DNA of 64,000 nt from Bacteroidetes bacterium UBA2475 (GCA_002342065.1 DDPF01000016.1:186001-250000), one strand, 5' to 3'. Shown: positions 19,401-27,134, counted from the first letter of the stretch. Translations and numbers: made by a program. Notes: generated by a model not told the origin, from the sequence alone.

Positions 19401-19644
19401 TACAACGCAAATAATTAAATTAAAGAACCCTGCCATGGCCTATTTAACATCTGATGGTTATGCCGACCAGTTTGGTGGCGATAGGGGTAAAAAATATATG
19501 GTAAAACGCTTCCATGACCTTTTATGCACAATCCATTTATATTCGCCAGATGAACAAAAAAAGGAGTTAATGTTAAGTTTTAACCAATGGAGGCAAAATC
19601 ATGAGCAGGTAGATGACGTTTTAGTGGTAGGAATAGGAATTTAA
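16420..19644 (+). CDS. Propeller-sensor SpoIIE-type PP2C phosphatase (SiaA-like role)
   Basis: A membrane sensor phosphatase of 1074 residues. A signal peptide is followed by two-component-regulator propeller repeats (GFMWFGTQDGLNKYDGYGF, GVWIGTYDGGLLK) to about residue 640. A Y_Y_Y domain (about 690-760), a membrane helix (about 770-790) and a coiled coil follow. The cytoplasmic SpoIIE/PP2C domain has GDFYWF (about 864), VDCTGHGVPGAFMS, NDGMDVSL and YLTSDGYADQ, which contain the metal-binding acidic residues. The sensor half is what usually sits on histidine kinases; here it drives a Ser/Thr phosphatase. SiaB- and SiaC-like genes lie 1 kb downstream. The start is a TTG at 16420 or 16429; there is no in-frame ATG early enough to keep the signal peptide. 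Confidence 0.88.
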   Translation: MFILKLLKYIFSVLALIVAVNSYSQQLRFKHITNEEGLSTNYVTSIMQDDRGFMWFGTQDGLNKYDGYGFTIFKNDPTTLQSLSSSEITCLKQLQSDLIIVGTRDGINFFNPITLKFTRLNTAKGTNVKINAIAIFDKENILVGSEEGLFTVNIYSKTFKKYDFPIEGQVGINCIKEVNNKFFLGTKEKGLWLFASNKLDRVNFSNPDLIDFKSGDLESITCIQEYAGKLYLGTVKSGIFKIGISTFEIEEQILFSKSPNASLNVINFFLINGNRLYSGTSFGFVVYNLLNGKIIYNENKENANPFRINDNIIKTIFLDSQGNSWLGTQLGGVNVSFFRSVKFADYEDDQQHLFQNLYSFYETKNKTRIIGGENVFVFMDKNGVVTDYSEILDDNSVLSIHEENDNTYWLGTWGIGLLRFDKANKKATTVIDKKFGGTVLCMRPDGKGNLFVGTFGDGLFRVNLKTLEVKHFGIKEGLPNLNINTIFQDSKGGVWIGTYDGGLLKLKGFPYSDKVNIETIYKNSGKAKNIATNIVFGVNEDKNGNIWVATSAGLSKLLPNEDFYNFYEKDGLLNTYLYSILRDSLDNFWMSSNYGVVKFNPIGKESEISFKNYSIKDGLLNTEYNVGAAFVSPSGTMYFGGSKGYNVFRPTFIKDNLQAPNSFIIGYSRGGKDVMVDSFIAYKKYLKLSWRENYFQFELAALDFTDPAKNKFKYKLEGYDNDWSEPTNVRYVSYTELPGGEYKFLVKATNNDGVWNESPFEITIEVVPPFWKTKLFYFLLIIFAGGGIYAFTQYRTRAIKKENKILENKVAERTRELEEKNNDITSSITYAKRIQEAILPSKDQIFKKLNRAFILYQPKDIVSGDFYWFAEKNGIKILAVVDCTGHGVPGAFMSMIGHNLLHQIVSEKGITDPADILNNLHKGVQEALRQGQNEINTNDGMDVSLITINDTTKEIKWAGANRPLITVDSTGEFLKFDGNKFPVGGAQLDINRVFTTQIIKLKNPAMAYLTSDGYADQFGGDRGKKYMVKRFHDLLCTIHLYSPDEQKKELMLSFNQWRQNHEQVDDVLVVGIGI

Positions 19645-19652
19645 CATAAGAA

Positions 19653-19682
19653 TTTGGGATTTAAAATAATTTATTATATTTG
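19653..19682 (+). promoter_or_regulatory. Bacteroidota promoter for the lipoprotein-siaB-siaC genes
   Basis: A -33 TTTG (19653-19656) and a -7 TATATTTG (19675-19682) are separated by 18 bases, an almost perfect match to the Bacteroidota promoter pattern. It starts 9 bases after the phosphatase stop codon and would transcribe the lipoprotein, siaB-like and siaC-like genes. Confidence 0.7.
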
Positions 19683-19702
19683 TCTAACTTTAAACTTTGA
19701 AC

Positions 19703-20620
19703 ATGAAAAAAGCATTTAAAATAGTTTTAGTATTAAGCTGTGTTATAACTTTATTTTTTGTAAGCTGCCATAAAAAGGAAACTGTTGAAGTGGATAACGA
19801 AACACAATCTTCGGTTGATAATGCTATAGCTGACCAGGAATATATGGCAATCGTTCCTGCTGCAAACGGACACGCAATCAATACTAAAGGTACCGGTACA
19901 AATAATGGAAGGTTATCAATGCCAAACCCTTGTGATACTTTAAAATGGTTAAACAGAAGTATTGCCTATATTGCATCCAATACTACTTTTGCAAAAGCAG
20001 ATACTTTGCTCGACTCACTTAATAATAGACCAACTAAATACAGAAAAGCTCCTGTTTTTGAATTAGATTTAACTTCTTCATGCTCACAGTCATTTACAGA
20101 TAATAAAGTCCGTACAGGTAAATGGATTGTTTATATTACTGGCCCAATGAAACTAGCTGGAAACCAAATGGTGCTGAAACTAATTAATCACAAGGCTTCG
20201 GGTATCGGTTACTCTTGCGATAGTATGGTTGTTACAACTATCAGCACAACTACAATGAGTACTACATTTAATATTAAATTAATTAATGGTGTTTGTTCAA
20301 GTCCAAACTGGACAATTAAATATAGCTTTGATAGAACCTTTACTAATTATGCAAAAGGTAATCCTTACGGAACCAATCCAGTTGTTGAAGTATTTGGTAC
20401 TGCAAATGGTGTTAACCGTGTAGGAAAAGCATTTTCAGTTAATATACCGCAAGCTTCACCATTAATTAAACACAAAAATTGCCAGTATATTGATAAAGGG
20501 ATATTAGAACTTACCCCAGAAGGTTTCAAAACAAGGACCGTGGATTTTGGAAACGGTACCTGTGATGATGACGCCACATTTACTGTTAACGGAAGCACGG
20601 TAGCATTTAAATTGAAATAA
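19703..20620 (+). CDS. Lipoprotein of unknown function
   Basis: A lipoprotein signal peptide (hydrophobic FKIVLVLSCVITLFFVSC) ends in a lipobox with the acylated Cys in FVSCHKK. The mature part, about 280 residues, is rich in Thr, Asn and Ser with paired cysteines, and looks like a beta-rich secreted domain. I do not recognise the family. The ATG at 19703 is preferred to an in-frame TTG two codons earlier. It has its own TTTG/TATATTTG promoter and ends 5 bases before the siaB-like gene, so it is probably the first gene of the lipoprotein-siaB-siaC transcript and may be a periplasmic partner of the sensor. Confidence 0.82.
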   Translation: MKKAFKIVLVLSCVITLFFVSCHKKETVEVDNETQSSVDNAIADQEYMAIVPAANGHAINTKGTGTNNGRLSMPNPCDTLKWLNRSIAYIASNTTFAKADTLLDSLNNRPTKYRKAPVFELDLTSSCSQSFTDNKVRTGKWIVYITGPMKLAGNQMVLKLINHKASGIGYSCDSMVVTTISTTTMSTTFNIKLINGVCSSPNWTIKYSFDRTFTNYAKGNPYGTNPVVEVFGTANGVNRVGKAFSVNIPQASPLIKHKNCQYIDKGILELTPEGFKTRTVDFGNGTCDDDATFTVNGSTVAFKLK

Positions 20621-20625
20621 CCCAA

Positions 20626-21198
20626 ATGGAAATGCTGACAGACCGAAAAATGGTAGATGTATTTGATATATACAATAAAATGGAGCGAAATAATATTTTG
20701 CTTTCATTTAAAGGAGAAATTACATCAGACCTTCTAACCTCTATTCTTCAGATAATGGAGAATAAGATGGAGAACATGCAGGAAGAACCTAAAATGAAAA
20801 AGAAGGTTTACAATGTTTTGGTAGAGTGTTTACAAAATTTATACCACCATTTAGACGACTCTTCTAATTTTACCGGAGACAATAATCGCTCAGCTATTTT
20901 TATGATTGGTAAACTTGACGGAAAATATTCTATATTTACTGGCAATTATATCCTTAACGAGAATATAAATGGCCTTAAAAGACGTTTGGATGAAGTAAAT
21001 TCATTAACCAAAGAAGAACTTAAGGAATACTACAAACAAGTGCTTAATAACGGCGAAATGTCGTTAAAAGGCGGAGGTGGATTAGGGATGATTGACATAG
21101 CCAGAAAAACTGGTGAAAAATTAGAGTACGATTTTTTGGAAATTGACAATAAAGTTTCTTTCTTTACACTCAATATAAAAGTATCACAACAAAATTAA
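20626..21198 (+). CDS. SiaB-like serine/threonine kinase
   Basis: A small cytoplasmic protein (190 residues) of the SiaB/DUF6272 family. In Pseudomonas, SiaB is a GHKL-fold kinase that phosphorylates SiaC. The N-box-like helix VLVECLQNLYHH carries E67 and N71, the expected Mg-ATP residues. The glycine-rich lid LKGGGGLGMIDIARKTG follows near residues 145-160. A second in-frame ATG two codons in is possible. It lies 5 bases after a lipoprotein gene and 11 bases before the SiaC-like gene. Paired with the SpoIIE phosphatase upstream, it supplies the kinase half of a phosphoswitch. Family assignment is from motifs and context. Confidence 0.82.
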   Translation: MEMLTDRKMVDVFDIYNKMERNNILLSFKGEITSDLLTSILQIMENKMENMQEEPKMKKKVYNVLVECLQNLYHHLDDSSNFTGDNNRSAIFMIGKLDGKYSIFTGNYILNENINGLKRRLDEVNSLTKEELKEYYKQVLNNGEMSLKGGGGLGMIDIARKTGEKLEYDFLEIDNKVSFFTLNIKVSQQN

Positions 21199-21209
21199 AA
21201 AATACAATT

Positions 21210-21590
21210 ATGGACAAATACGCTATCGAAGGCACACCAAAAACACCAAGTATCAGTTTTGACTTAAATGGTGGAATTTTAGAGATCAAAGGACGTTCAA
21301 TTCCTGAGAACTCTATTGAATTTTATAAACCGTTAGTTGATGCACTGGATAAATATTCTAGCGCTGCAAAAACTGCTACAACTGTTAATGTGCAGTTGGA
21401 GTATTTTAATACATCATCTTCAAAATGCATCTTAGATGTATTTAAGAAGTTAGAAGGTATTAATAAAGGTGGTAGCGCTGTTACTATTAACTGGCATTAC
21501 GAAGAAGATGATGAGGATATGTTAGAAGCTGGTGAAGATTACCAAGCCATCATTAACGTGCCATTTAAAATGGTAATGGTTAACGAATAA
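21210..21590 (+). CDS. SiaC-like regulatory phosphoprotein (DUF1987)
   Basis: A 126-residue protein of the SiaC family, whose fold resembles anti-sigma-factor antagonists. The segment LEYFNTSSSKCILDVF puts a threonine at position 68, the same number as the residue reported to be phosphorylated in Pseudomonas SiaC. SISFDLNGGILEIKGRSIPE is the typical N-terminal strand pair. It follows the SiaB-like kinase by 11 bases and is followed by a terminator. In Pseudomonas the unphosphorylated form activates the diguanylate cyclase SiaD. No such cyclase is in this window, so the output here is unknown. Confidence 0.87.
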   Translation: MDKYAIEGTPKTPSISFDLNGGILEIKGRSIPENSIEFYKPLVDALDKYSSAAKTATTVNVQLEYFNTSSSKCILDVFKKLEGINKGGSAVTINWHYEEDDEDMLEAGEDYQAIINVPFKMVMVNE

Positions 21591-21613
21591 TATTTTAGTT
21601 TTCTAAATATATT

Positions 21614-21639
21614 ACCCTGCCGGTTGGCGGGGTTTTTTT
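21614..21639 (+). terminator. Rho-independent terminator after the SiaC-like gene
   Basis: ACCCTGCC, a GGTT loop and GGCGGGGT form a GC-rich stem with one G-T pair, followed by seven Ts. It ends the lipoprotein-siaB-siaC transcript. Confidence 0.85.
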
Positions 21640-21714
21640 GTTATATGCCGGAGCAATTTTTTTGTAGTATAACAAATAATAATTGGTCGCCATTACAGCA
21701 TTACTCCTCGTTTT

Positions 21715-21748
21715 TTTGTAAAAAACTCAACTAGTTTCTGTATATTTG
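21715..21748 (+). promoter_or_regulatory. Bacteroidota promoter of the aldolase gene
   Basis: A TTTG (21715-21718) and a TATATTTG (21741-21748) are separated by 22 bases. The -7 box lies 21 bases before the ATG of the aldolase gene. Confidence 0.6.
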
Positions 21749-21769
21749 CTACCTTAAATTTTAAGTTAC

Positions 21770-22825
21770 ATGACAACCAAAATAGTAGAATTATTGGGCA
21801 GCAATGCCAACGATCTTTTAAACCATACCTGTAAAACAATTTCTAAAGAACACCTTCATTTACCGGGTAATGATTTTGTAGACCGTATGTTCTCTCCATC
21901 AAACCGCAATCCACAAGTATTAAGAAGTTTAAACCAATTATATAATAACGGAAGATTAGCAGGCACAGGCTACATGAGCATTTTGCCGGTTGATCAGGGC
22001 ATAGAACACAGTGCAGGTGCCAGTTTTGCACCAAACCCAATTTATTTTGACAGCGAGAACATTGTGAAACTGGCTATAGATGGCGGTTGTAACGCAGTAG
22101 CTTCCACTTTTGGTGTGTTAGCTTCAGTTTCTAGAAAATACGCTCATAAAATACCTTTTATTGTAAAGATCAATCATAACGAATTTTTAACCTACCCAAA
22201 CAAATTCGATCAGATCATGTTCGGTTCTGTAGAAGAAGCATGGAACATGGGAGCAGTAGCAGTAGGAGCAACTATTTATTTCGGATCACCTGAGTCATCT
22301 CGCCAGATCGTAGAGGTAGCGCAGGCTTTTGAAAGAGCACATGAGTTAGGCATGGCAACTATTTTATGGTGCTATACCCGTAACAATGCATTTAAAAAAG
22401 ATGGTGTTGATTATCATACAGCAACCGATCTTTCATCACAAGCAAATCATTTAGGTGTAACTATTCAAGCCGATATAATTAAACAAAAATTATCCGATAA
22501 AAATGGCGGTTATAACGCTGTTAACTTTGGTAAAACACATCCAAAAGTATATTCAGAATTAACAACAGAGCACCCAATAGATCTTTGCCGCTACCAGGTT
22601 GCTAATTGTTATATGGGTCGTATGGGCTTAATTAACAGTGGTGGCGAAAGTAAGGGCGCCAGCGATCTTTCAGAGGCTGTAACAACTGCTGTAATTAATA
22701 AAAGAGCGGGTGGACAAGGGTTGATCAGCGGCAGAAAAGCATTCCAGAAACCAATTGCAGAAGGTATTCAATTGTTGAATGCTGTACAAGATGTGTATTT
22801 GGATAAATCAATAACAATAGCATAA
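21770..22825 (+). CDS. fbaB: Class I fructose-bisphosphate aldolase (DhnA/FbaB type)
   Basis: Cleaves fructose-1,6-bisphosphate to glyceraldehyde-3-phosphate and dihydroxyacetone phosphate (or the reverse) through a Schiff-base lysine. At 351 residues it has the archaeal/bacterial DhnA-type TIM barrel. SILPVDQGIEHSAGASF is the diagnostic N-terminal strand. IPFIVKINHNE, GAVAVGATIYFGSPES and LINSGGESKGASDLSE line the phosphate and Schiff-base site. It has its own promoter and stands alone. It belongs with enolase and citrate synthase further along as central carbon metabolism. Confidence 0.93.
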   Translation: MTTKIVELLGSNANDLLNHTCKTISKEHLHLPGNDFVDRMFSPSNRNPQVLRSLNQLYNNGRLAGTGYMSILPVDQGIEHSAGASFAPNPIYFDSENIVKLAIDGGCNAVASTFGVLASVSRKYAHKIPFIVKINHNEFLTYPNKFDQIMFGSVEEAWNMGAVAVGATIYFGSPESSRQIVEVAQAFERAHELGMATILWCYTRNNAFKKDGVDYHTATDLSSQANHLGVTIQADIIKQKLSDKNGGYNAVNFGKTHPKVYSELTTEHPIDLCRYQVANCYMGRMGLINSGGESKGASDLSEAVTTAVINKRAGGQGLISGRKAFQKPIAEGIQLLNAVQDVYLDKSITIA

Positions 22826-22864
22826 GAAATGTTGAATGAAAAATTATAGATGTTGAATTAAGCA

Positions 22865-22896
22865 TTTATAATTTTATAATTTATAATTTATAATTT
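22865..22896. repeat. AT-only short tandem repeat
   Basis: About four copies of a TTATAATT-like unit fill the gap in front of accD. It may contain a promoter, but no TAnnTTTG box can be singled out. Confidence 0.5.
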
Positions 22897-22902
22897 CAAA
22901 AG

Positions 22903-23748
22903 ATGGGTTGGTTTAAAAGATTAAAATCAGGTATTACTACTTCTACAAAAGAGAAGAAGGAAACTCCTGAAGGACTATGGTACAAGTGCCCTTCGTGTAA
23001 AAAAATAAATACTGCCCAGGAACATGCCGCTAATAAATACGTTTGTGTTGAGTGCGCACATCATGAACGTATTGGTAGTAAAGAATATTTTGAGGTTATT
23101 TTCGACGATAACCAATTTACCGAACTCAACGAAAACCTTGTAAGTGGCGACCCACTTGACTTTACAGACACTAAAAAATATACCGACCGATTAACCGATA
23201 CCATTAAAAAAACAGGCTTAAAAGATGCTTTAAGAAGCGCTTATGGCCAGGTTAACGGTAACGATCTTTGTATATGTTGTATGGATTTTTCTTTTATAGG
23301 CGGCAGTATGGGAAGCGTTGTGGGTGAAAAGATCGCACGCTCCATTGACTACTGTTTAAAAACAAAAACACCTTTGCTTATCATTTCAAAAAGTGGTGGC
23401 GCGCGTATGATGGAAGCTGCTTTTTCTTTAATGCAAATGGCTAAAACATCTGCTAAATTAAGTCAGTTAGATAGAGCCGGCATCCCTTACATCTCTTTAT
23501 TAACGGATCCTACAACGGGTGGCGTTACCGCAAGTTATGCTATGTTAGGCGATCTTAACATTGCAGAGCCAGGTTCATTAATTGGTTTTGCAGGTCCACG
23601 TGTTGTAAAAGAAACTATTGGTAAAGATCTTCCAAAAGGATTTCAAACGGCTGAGTTCGTATTAGAACATGGTTTCCTTGATAAAATTATTCCGCGTACG
23701 GAGCTAAAAGAAAGGCTAGGAGCGCTTCTGAAAATGCTAAAGAGTTAG
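22903..23748 (+). CDS. accD: Acetyl-CoA carboxylase carboxyltransferase subunit beta
   Basis: The beta subunit of the carboxyltransferase that makes malonyl-CoA for fatty acid synthesis, acting with AccA (not in this window). A Cys4 zinc ribbon lies at C29, C32, C48 and C51. The crotonase-like domain shows SGGARMMEAAFSLMQMAKT and DPTTGGVTASYAMLGD, with GFAGPRVVKETIG near the C-terminus. At 281 residues it is the normal length. A terminator follows directly. Confidence 0.96.
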   Translation: MGWFKRLKSGITTSTKEKKETPEGLWYKCPSCKKINTAQEHAANKYVCVECAHHERIGSKEYFEVIFDDNQFTELNENLVSGDPLDFTDTKKYTDRLTDTIKKTGLKDALRSAYGQVNGNDLCICCMDFSFIGGSMGSVVGEKIARSIDYCLKTKTPLLIISKSGGARMMEAAFSLMQMAKTSAKLSQLDRAGIPYISLLTDPTTGGVTASYAMLGDLNIAEPGSLIGFAGPRVVKETIGKDLPKGFQTAEFVLEHGFLDKIIPRTELKERLGALLKMLKS

Positions 23749-23770
23749 AATTAGAGCCAATCTATATACT

Positions 23771-23809
23771 GATCCCAGAGGTTGTTTAAGCCTCCGGGAT
23801 CTTTTTTTT
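23771..23809 (+). terminator. Rho-independent terminator after accD
   Basis: GATCCC pairs with GGGATC (23771-23776 and 23796-23801), and an inner GAGG/CCTC pairing lengthens the stem. Eight Ts follow. It lies 22 bases after the accD stop. Confidence 0.9.
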
Positions 23810-23923
23810 ACTCATTTATCCGTGCGATTCACCCTAGTTTACTGATTTTTAACAACTTACATTCTAAAGTTTACCCAACTTTTGCTTAACTTTAAACGTA
23901 TAATATATAGAGAAATACCATCT

Positions 23924-24475
23924 ATGAACATTACTCCGGAACTTATTGCAATGTGCGTAAAGCAGGATCGCAGGGCGGAGTATGAACTTTACAAAGTATC
24001 GTATAGTTACTTAATGAGTATTTGTATGCGTTACAACAAAGATAAAGATACAGCCTCAGAAATTTTAAATATGGGGTTCCTTAAAATTTTAAGAAACATA
24101 GGTACTTACAAAACTGAAATTCCATTTAAAGTTTGGATCCGCCGAATAATGGTGAACACTTTAATTGATGAATACAGAAAACAAAAACGCGAAAAAGAAC
24201 GCGTTACTTATGTTGATGAATATTACGACTCATCTGATTACGCAGATGTGAACGATGCACTAAGTAACATTAGCTGCAAACAAATTTACGACGAGATAAA
24301 TAAATTACCGCAGGCAACAAAACAAGTGTTTAACTTGTATGTTATCGACGGTTATTCGCACAAAGAGGTTGGCGAAATGCTTGGCATTAGTGAAGGAACC
24401 TCTAAGTGGCATTTAAACGCAGCAAGAGAAAAACTAAAAGAACAAATAGGAAAAAATATATTAATTAGAGTATAA
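23924..24475 (+). CDS. ECF-type RNA polymerase sigma factor
   Basis: A sigma-70 family protein of 183 residues with only regions 2 and 4. Region 2 includes LMSICMRYNKDKDTASEILN and the -10-reading helix WIRRIMVNTLIDEYRKQ. Region 4 is LPQATKQVFNLYVIDGYSHKEVGEMLGISEGTSKWHL, given here only by its ends LPQATKQVFN and SEGTSKWHL. I chose the ATG at 23924; an in-frame TTG at 23882 would add 14 residues the family lacks. The next gene, 10 bases downstream, encodes a protein with an anti-sigma-like N-terminus and a beta-barrel, the probable regulator of this factor. Confidence 0.92.
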   Translation: MNITPELIAMCVKQDRRAEYELYKVSYSYLMSICMRYNKDKDTASEILNMGFLKILRNIGTYKTEIPFKVWIRRIMVNTLIDEYRKQKREKERVTYVDEYYDSSDYADVNDALSNISCKQIYDEINKLPQATKQVFNLYVIDGYSHKEVGEMLGISEGTSKWHLNAAREKLKEQIGKNILIRV

Positions 24476-24485
24476 TAAAGACAAC

Positions 24486-25916
24486 ATGAACCCAGAACAA
24501 AAGTTTGATAAGATCATCAGAAAAAAAGTTGATGAAGCGGAGTTTCCATTTGATGAGCAAAATTGGAACAAGCTGAGTATGCAATTAGATGCAGAAAGAA
24601 GACTTGCCACCAGCCGTGGTTGGGGTAAATTCTTATTTCTAGGTCTGTTGTTCCTTGGTATAACATCTGCAAGTATTGCGGTTTATAAGATCCAAGGCCC
24701 TTCAGGCATCAAAGGTCAATTAGCTTCCGGTAATACAGGATCAAACGATAACGATGGTTCATCTGCACAAGCTCAAGGTGCAAATGCAAACAAAAATTCA
24801 AACTATAATTCGGATAATAATTTACTGGCTTCAAATAACAGCAACAACCAAACAGTAGGTTTAGCAAACTATACAGGCAGCAGCGCTAACGATATAAATA
24901 ATACTTTAGCTGTAAATTCAAATAACGCAAATGTTGCCGATAACAGTTCTACTAACAATTCTAATTCAGAAAATGTATCATCATCTGAAAAGGCAAATAA
25001 TTCAACTGTTGCTAAAGGCAAAAAAGGTTCTAAATATATTTCAGGTTCAAAAGGCTTAGGTAAAAAAGGCCTTGCTGCTCTTAACGAAGATGGTAGTTCG
25101 AAAAGTGGTGACGCAAATGAAATGACAGAAGGTTCAAGAACAAAAAGAATTCTTGATGGTGATGTGCTTTTAGAACACAACGCACTTAACAGAATAGATT
25201 CAAAATTAAATATTGTTTATTCTAACCGTAACGTAAAACTAGGCGCTCTTAAAATACCAAGCTGGTACGATGAAGACTATCGCCGTAAAGGTAAAAAACG
25301 TATGAGTTTCTTAAATGCAGAAGCAGGTGGTGCTTTCTTATTAGGTTGGGATTCTAAAGATGGAAAAGACGGTAGAGGTTTAAACTGGTACGCAGGTGTT
25401 AACTACGGTAAGTTCTTAAATAAAAAATTCGGCTTTAGCGCAGGTTCGCAATTTTATAACGTTGGTAACATTAAACAATCGTTTTACGAAAGTTCTAAAT
25501 CTGTTTATGGTTTAGGTTCAACTTCTTCTAACACAGTTATTACAACAAAATCTCTTTTCTACTTCTCTGTTCCTGTAAAAATTTATTATGCAGTTAGTCC
25601 TGCTCATCAAATTGGCGCATCGGTTAGCCCAAGCTTTTTATTCTCTTCAAAAAATGTTGTTGAAACATACCGTTTAACAGATAATATCAAATCAAACGAA
25701 ATGACTTCAAACAGCTCAGGTATATATGAAGGTGTTAGGTTAAACAACGTTTTAGTTTCTGCATTTTATAAAGCGCAGTTGAACAAAAGATTATTCTTAA
25801 ATACCGAAGTTATGTATGGTGTTCGTGATATCTTTAAAAATACTAGCTCAAATAATTACTCACAAAAACCAATAGGTTTAAGACTAGGTTTGCAATATAC
25901 TTTGTTTGAAAAATAA
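24486..25916 (+). CDS. Putative dual-membrane-spanning anti-sigma factor (cytoplasmic domain, TM, linker, beta-barrel)
   Basis: Four parts are visible in 476 residues. Residues 1-45 form a charged cytoplasmic segment (FDKIIRKKVDEAEFPFDEQN) like those of ECF anti-sigma proteins. Residues about 47-66 form one inner-membrane helix (FLFLGLLFLGITSASIAVY). Residues about 70-250 are a low-complexity Asn/Ser/Gly linker with a Lys/Gly-rich patch (KGKKGSKYISGSKGLGKKG). Residues about 270-476 look like an outer-membrane beta-barrel of about eight strands, ending in an aromatic strand (LQYTLFEK). There is no N-terminal signal peptide. The layout fits a protein crossing both membranes, like the Dma anti-sigma factors reported in Bacteroides. 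It starts 10 bases after the ECF sigma gene. Anti-sigma activity is inferred from layout and context. Confidence 0.8.
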   Translation: MNPEQKFDKIIRKKVDEAEFPFDEQNWNKLSMQLDAERRLATSRGWGKFLFLGLLFLGITSASIAVYKIQGPSGIKGQLASGNTGSNDNDGSSAQAQGANANKNSNYNSDNNLLASNNSNNQTVGLANYTGSSANDINNTLAVNSNNANVADNSSTNNSNSENVSSSEKANNSTVAKGKKGSKYISGSKGLGKKGLAALNEDGSSKSGDANEMTEGSRTKRILDGDVLLEHNALNRIDSKLNIVYSNRNVKLGALKIPSWYDEDYRRKGKKRMSFLNAEAGGAFLLGWDSKDGKDGRGLNWYAGVNYGKFLNKKFGFSAGSQFYNVGNIKQSFYESSKSVYGLGSTSSNTVITTKSLFYFSVPVKIYYAVSPAHQIGASVSPSFLFSSKNVVETYRLTDNIKSNEMTSNSSGIYEGVRLNNVLVSAFYKAQLNKRLFLNTEVMYGVRDIFKNTSSNNYSQKPIGLRLGLQYTLFEK

Positions 25917-25919
25917 TAT

Positions 25920-27035
25920 ATGAAAACACATGTACTCGTTCTGATACTTATTGGGTTATTCTTTAACTCATGTAATAAAAAATCCCTTCCTCCTAAAGAT
26001 GAAGAGCCGGAACCGGTTTTTTATTTTAAGTGTGATGTCGCGGGTTTCCCTGTTGATATTGAAGCGGGTGTAAATGCCTATTACATGAAGTCATCGTATT
26101 ACAAAGACTCAAACGATGTATATGTTTTTAAAGGCGAACTAAAACAAAAAAGTTGCTCTGATAATTGTGGGTTTGGATTAACGGTTATGTTTAACGACTA
26201 TAAAACATCAGCAAACGGTGCTATGAATATTGACAGCACGTTAATGTTTACTACTTATCAATATAACGATGCTTCTCTCGAACCTATTTATTATATTGGC
26301 AACTTTGTCCCTCGTCAATCAACAACATCACCAACTTATAATTGGTTGTTTAGCGATGGCGGCACATGGAATTCTGCAAACTGCAGTAAAACGTTTAAAT
26401 CAAATAAAACCTATAGCGCTTCTTTATCTGTAAGTAGTCCTACATTCAATAACATTACCCACACAAACGTTTACAGGATAGGTAACCCCGTTCAAACAAA
26501 TGTAAATGCTTATCGGGTCAATCCTTTCAACGTATTTAGCTATAAATTCTCTACAACAAATATTACAGGTGTAGCGCCTTTTAGTTATTCGTGGGATTTT
26601 GGTGATGGTTATAATTCTTCCGAATCTTCGCCAACACATGAATATCTTGTTGCTGATTTTTATACGGTAAAACTTACAGTAATAGATGCAAACAACGATA
26701 CCTGTGAGTCGTATTATAAGCTGCCGGCTTTTAATTCTGGGGTTAGCGATCCTAATTTTAACGCCTATTTTACGCCGGTATTAAATCCTAAAGCCCTTTG
26801 TACCGTAAACATTCTTGTTAACGATCCAAAAGGTAATGTTTATACCTTAGGTCAGGTAAATCAATCAAAAAACAGTCATTTTGAGATCGTTTCGGTAGAA
26901 GATTTCCAGGCTACTGATATTGATCAACCTTTTAAGAAAGTTAAGATAAAATTCAATTGTACCGTTTATAATGGCGCTAATTCGCTCGAAATCAAGAATG
27001 GAGAGGCCGTAATTGCTATAGCTTACAAAAATTAG
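25920..27035 (+). CDS. PKD-domain lipoprotein
   Basis: The lipoprotein signal is MKTHVLVLILIGLFFNSC, with acylated C18. A PKD domain with the typical YSWDFGDGYNSSESSPTHEY motif lies at about residues 219-245, and the rest is beta-rich. It starts 3 bases after the putative dual-membrane anti-sigma gene, so it belongs to the sigma/anti-sigma operon and may act on the outer membrane or cell surface. PKD domains commonly mediate protein or polysaccharide contacts; the specific role is unknown. A strong terminator follows. Confidence 0.85.
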   Translation: MKTHVLVLILIGLFFNSCNKKSLPPKDEEPEPVFYFKCDVAGFPVDIEAGVNAYYMKSSYYKDSNDVYVFKGELKQKSCSDNCGFGLTVMFNDYKTSANGAMNIDSTLMFTTYQYNDASLEPIYYIGNFVPRQSTTSPTYNWLFSDGGTWNSANCSKTFKSNKTYSASLSVSSPTFNNITHTNVYRIGNPVQTNVNAYRVNPFNVFSYKFSTTNITGVAPFSYSWDFGDGYNSSESSPTHEYLVADFYTVKLTVIDANNDTCESYYKLPAFNSGVSDPNFNAYFTPVLNPKALCTVNILVNDPKGNVYTLGQVNQSKNSHFEIVSVEDFQATDIDQPFKKVKIKFNCTVYNGANSLEIKNGEAVIAIAYKN

Positions 27036-27134
27036 GAGCGTTACCCAACCTTTTGATCTTGATCAACGTATTTAATAATAGGTAAACAATTTTTGCTGTT
27101 CTATAGTTCTGTGTTAGTTCTGTGTTTAAAGAGT

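Noticed and set aside
16420..21590. A c-di-GMP output (SiaD-like GGDEF) in the Sia-type locus
   Set aside because: No GGDEF or EAL motif was seen in any frame of the locus.
22865..22896. The AT repeat before accD as an origin or binding-site array
   Set aside because: Simple TTATAATT slippage repeat of 32 bases, with no DnaA box or other known site.
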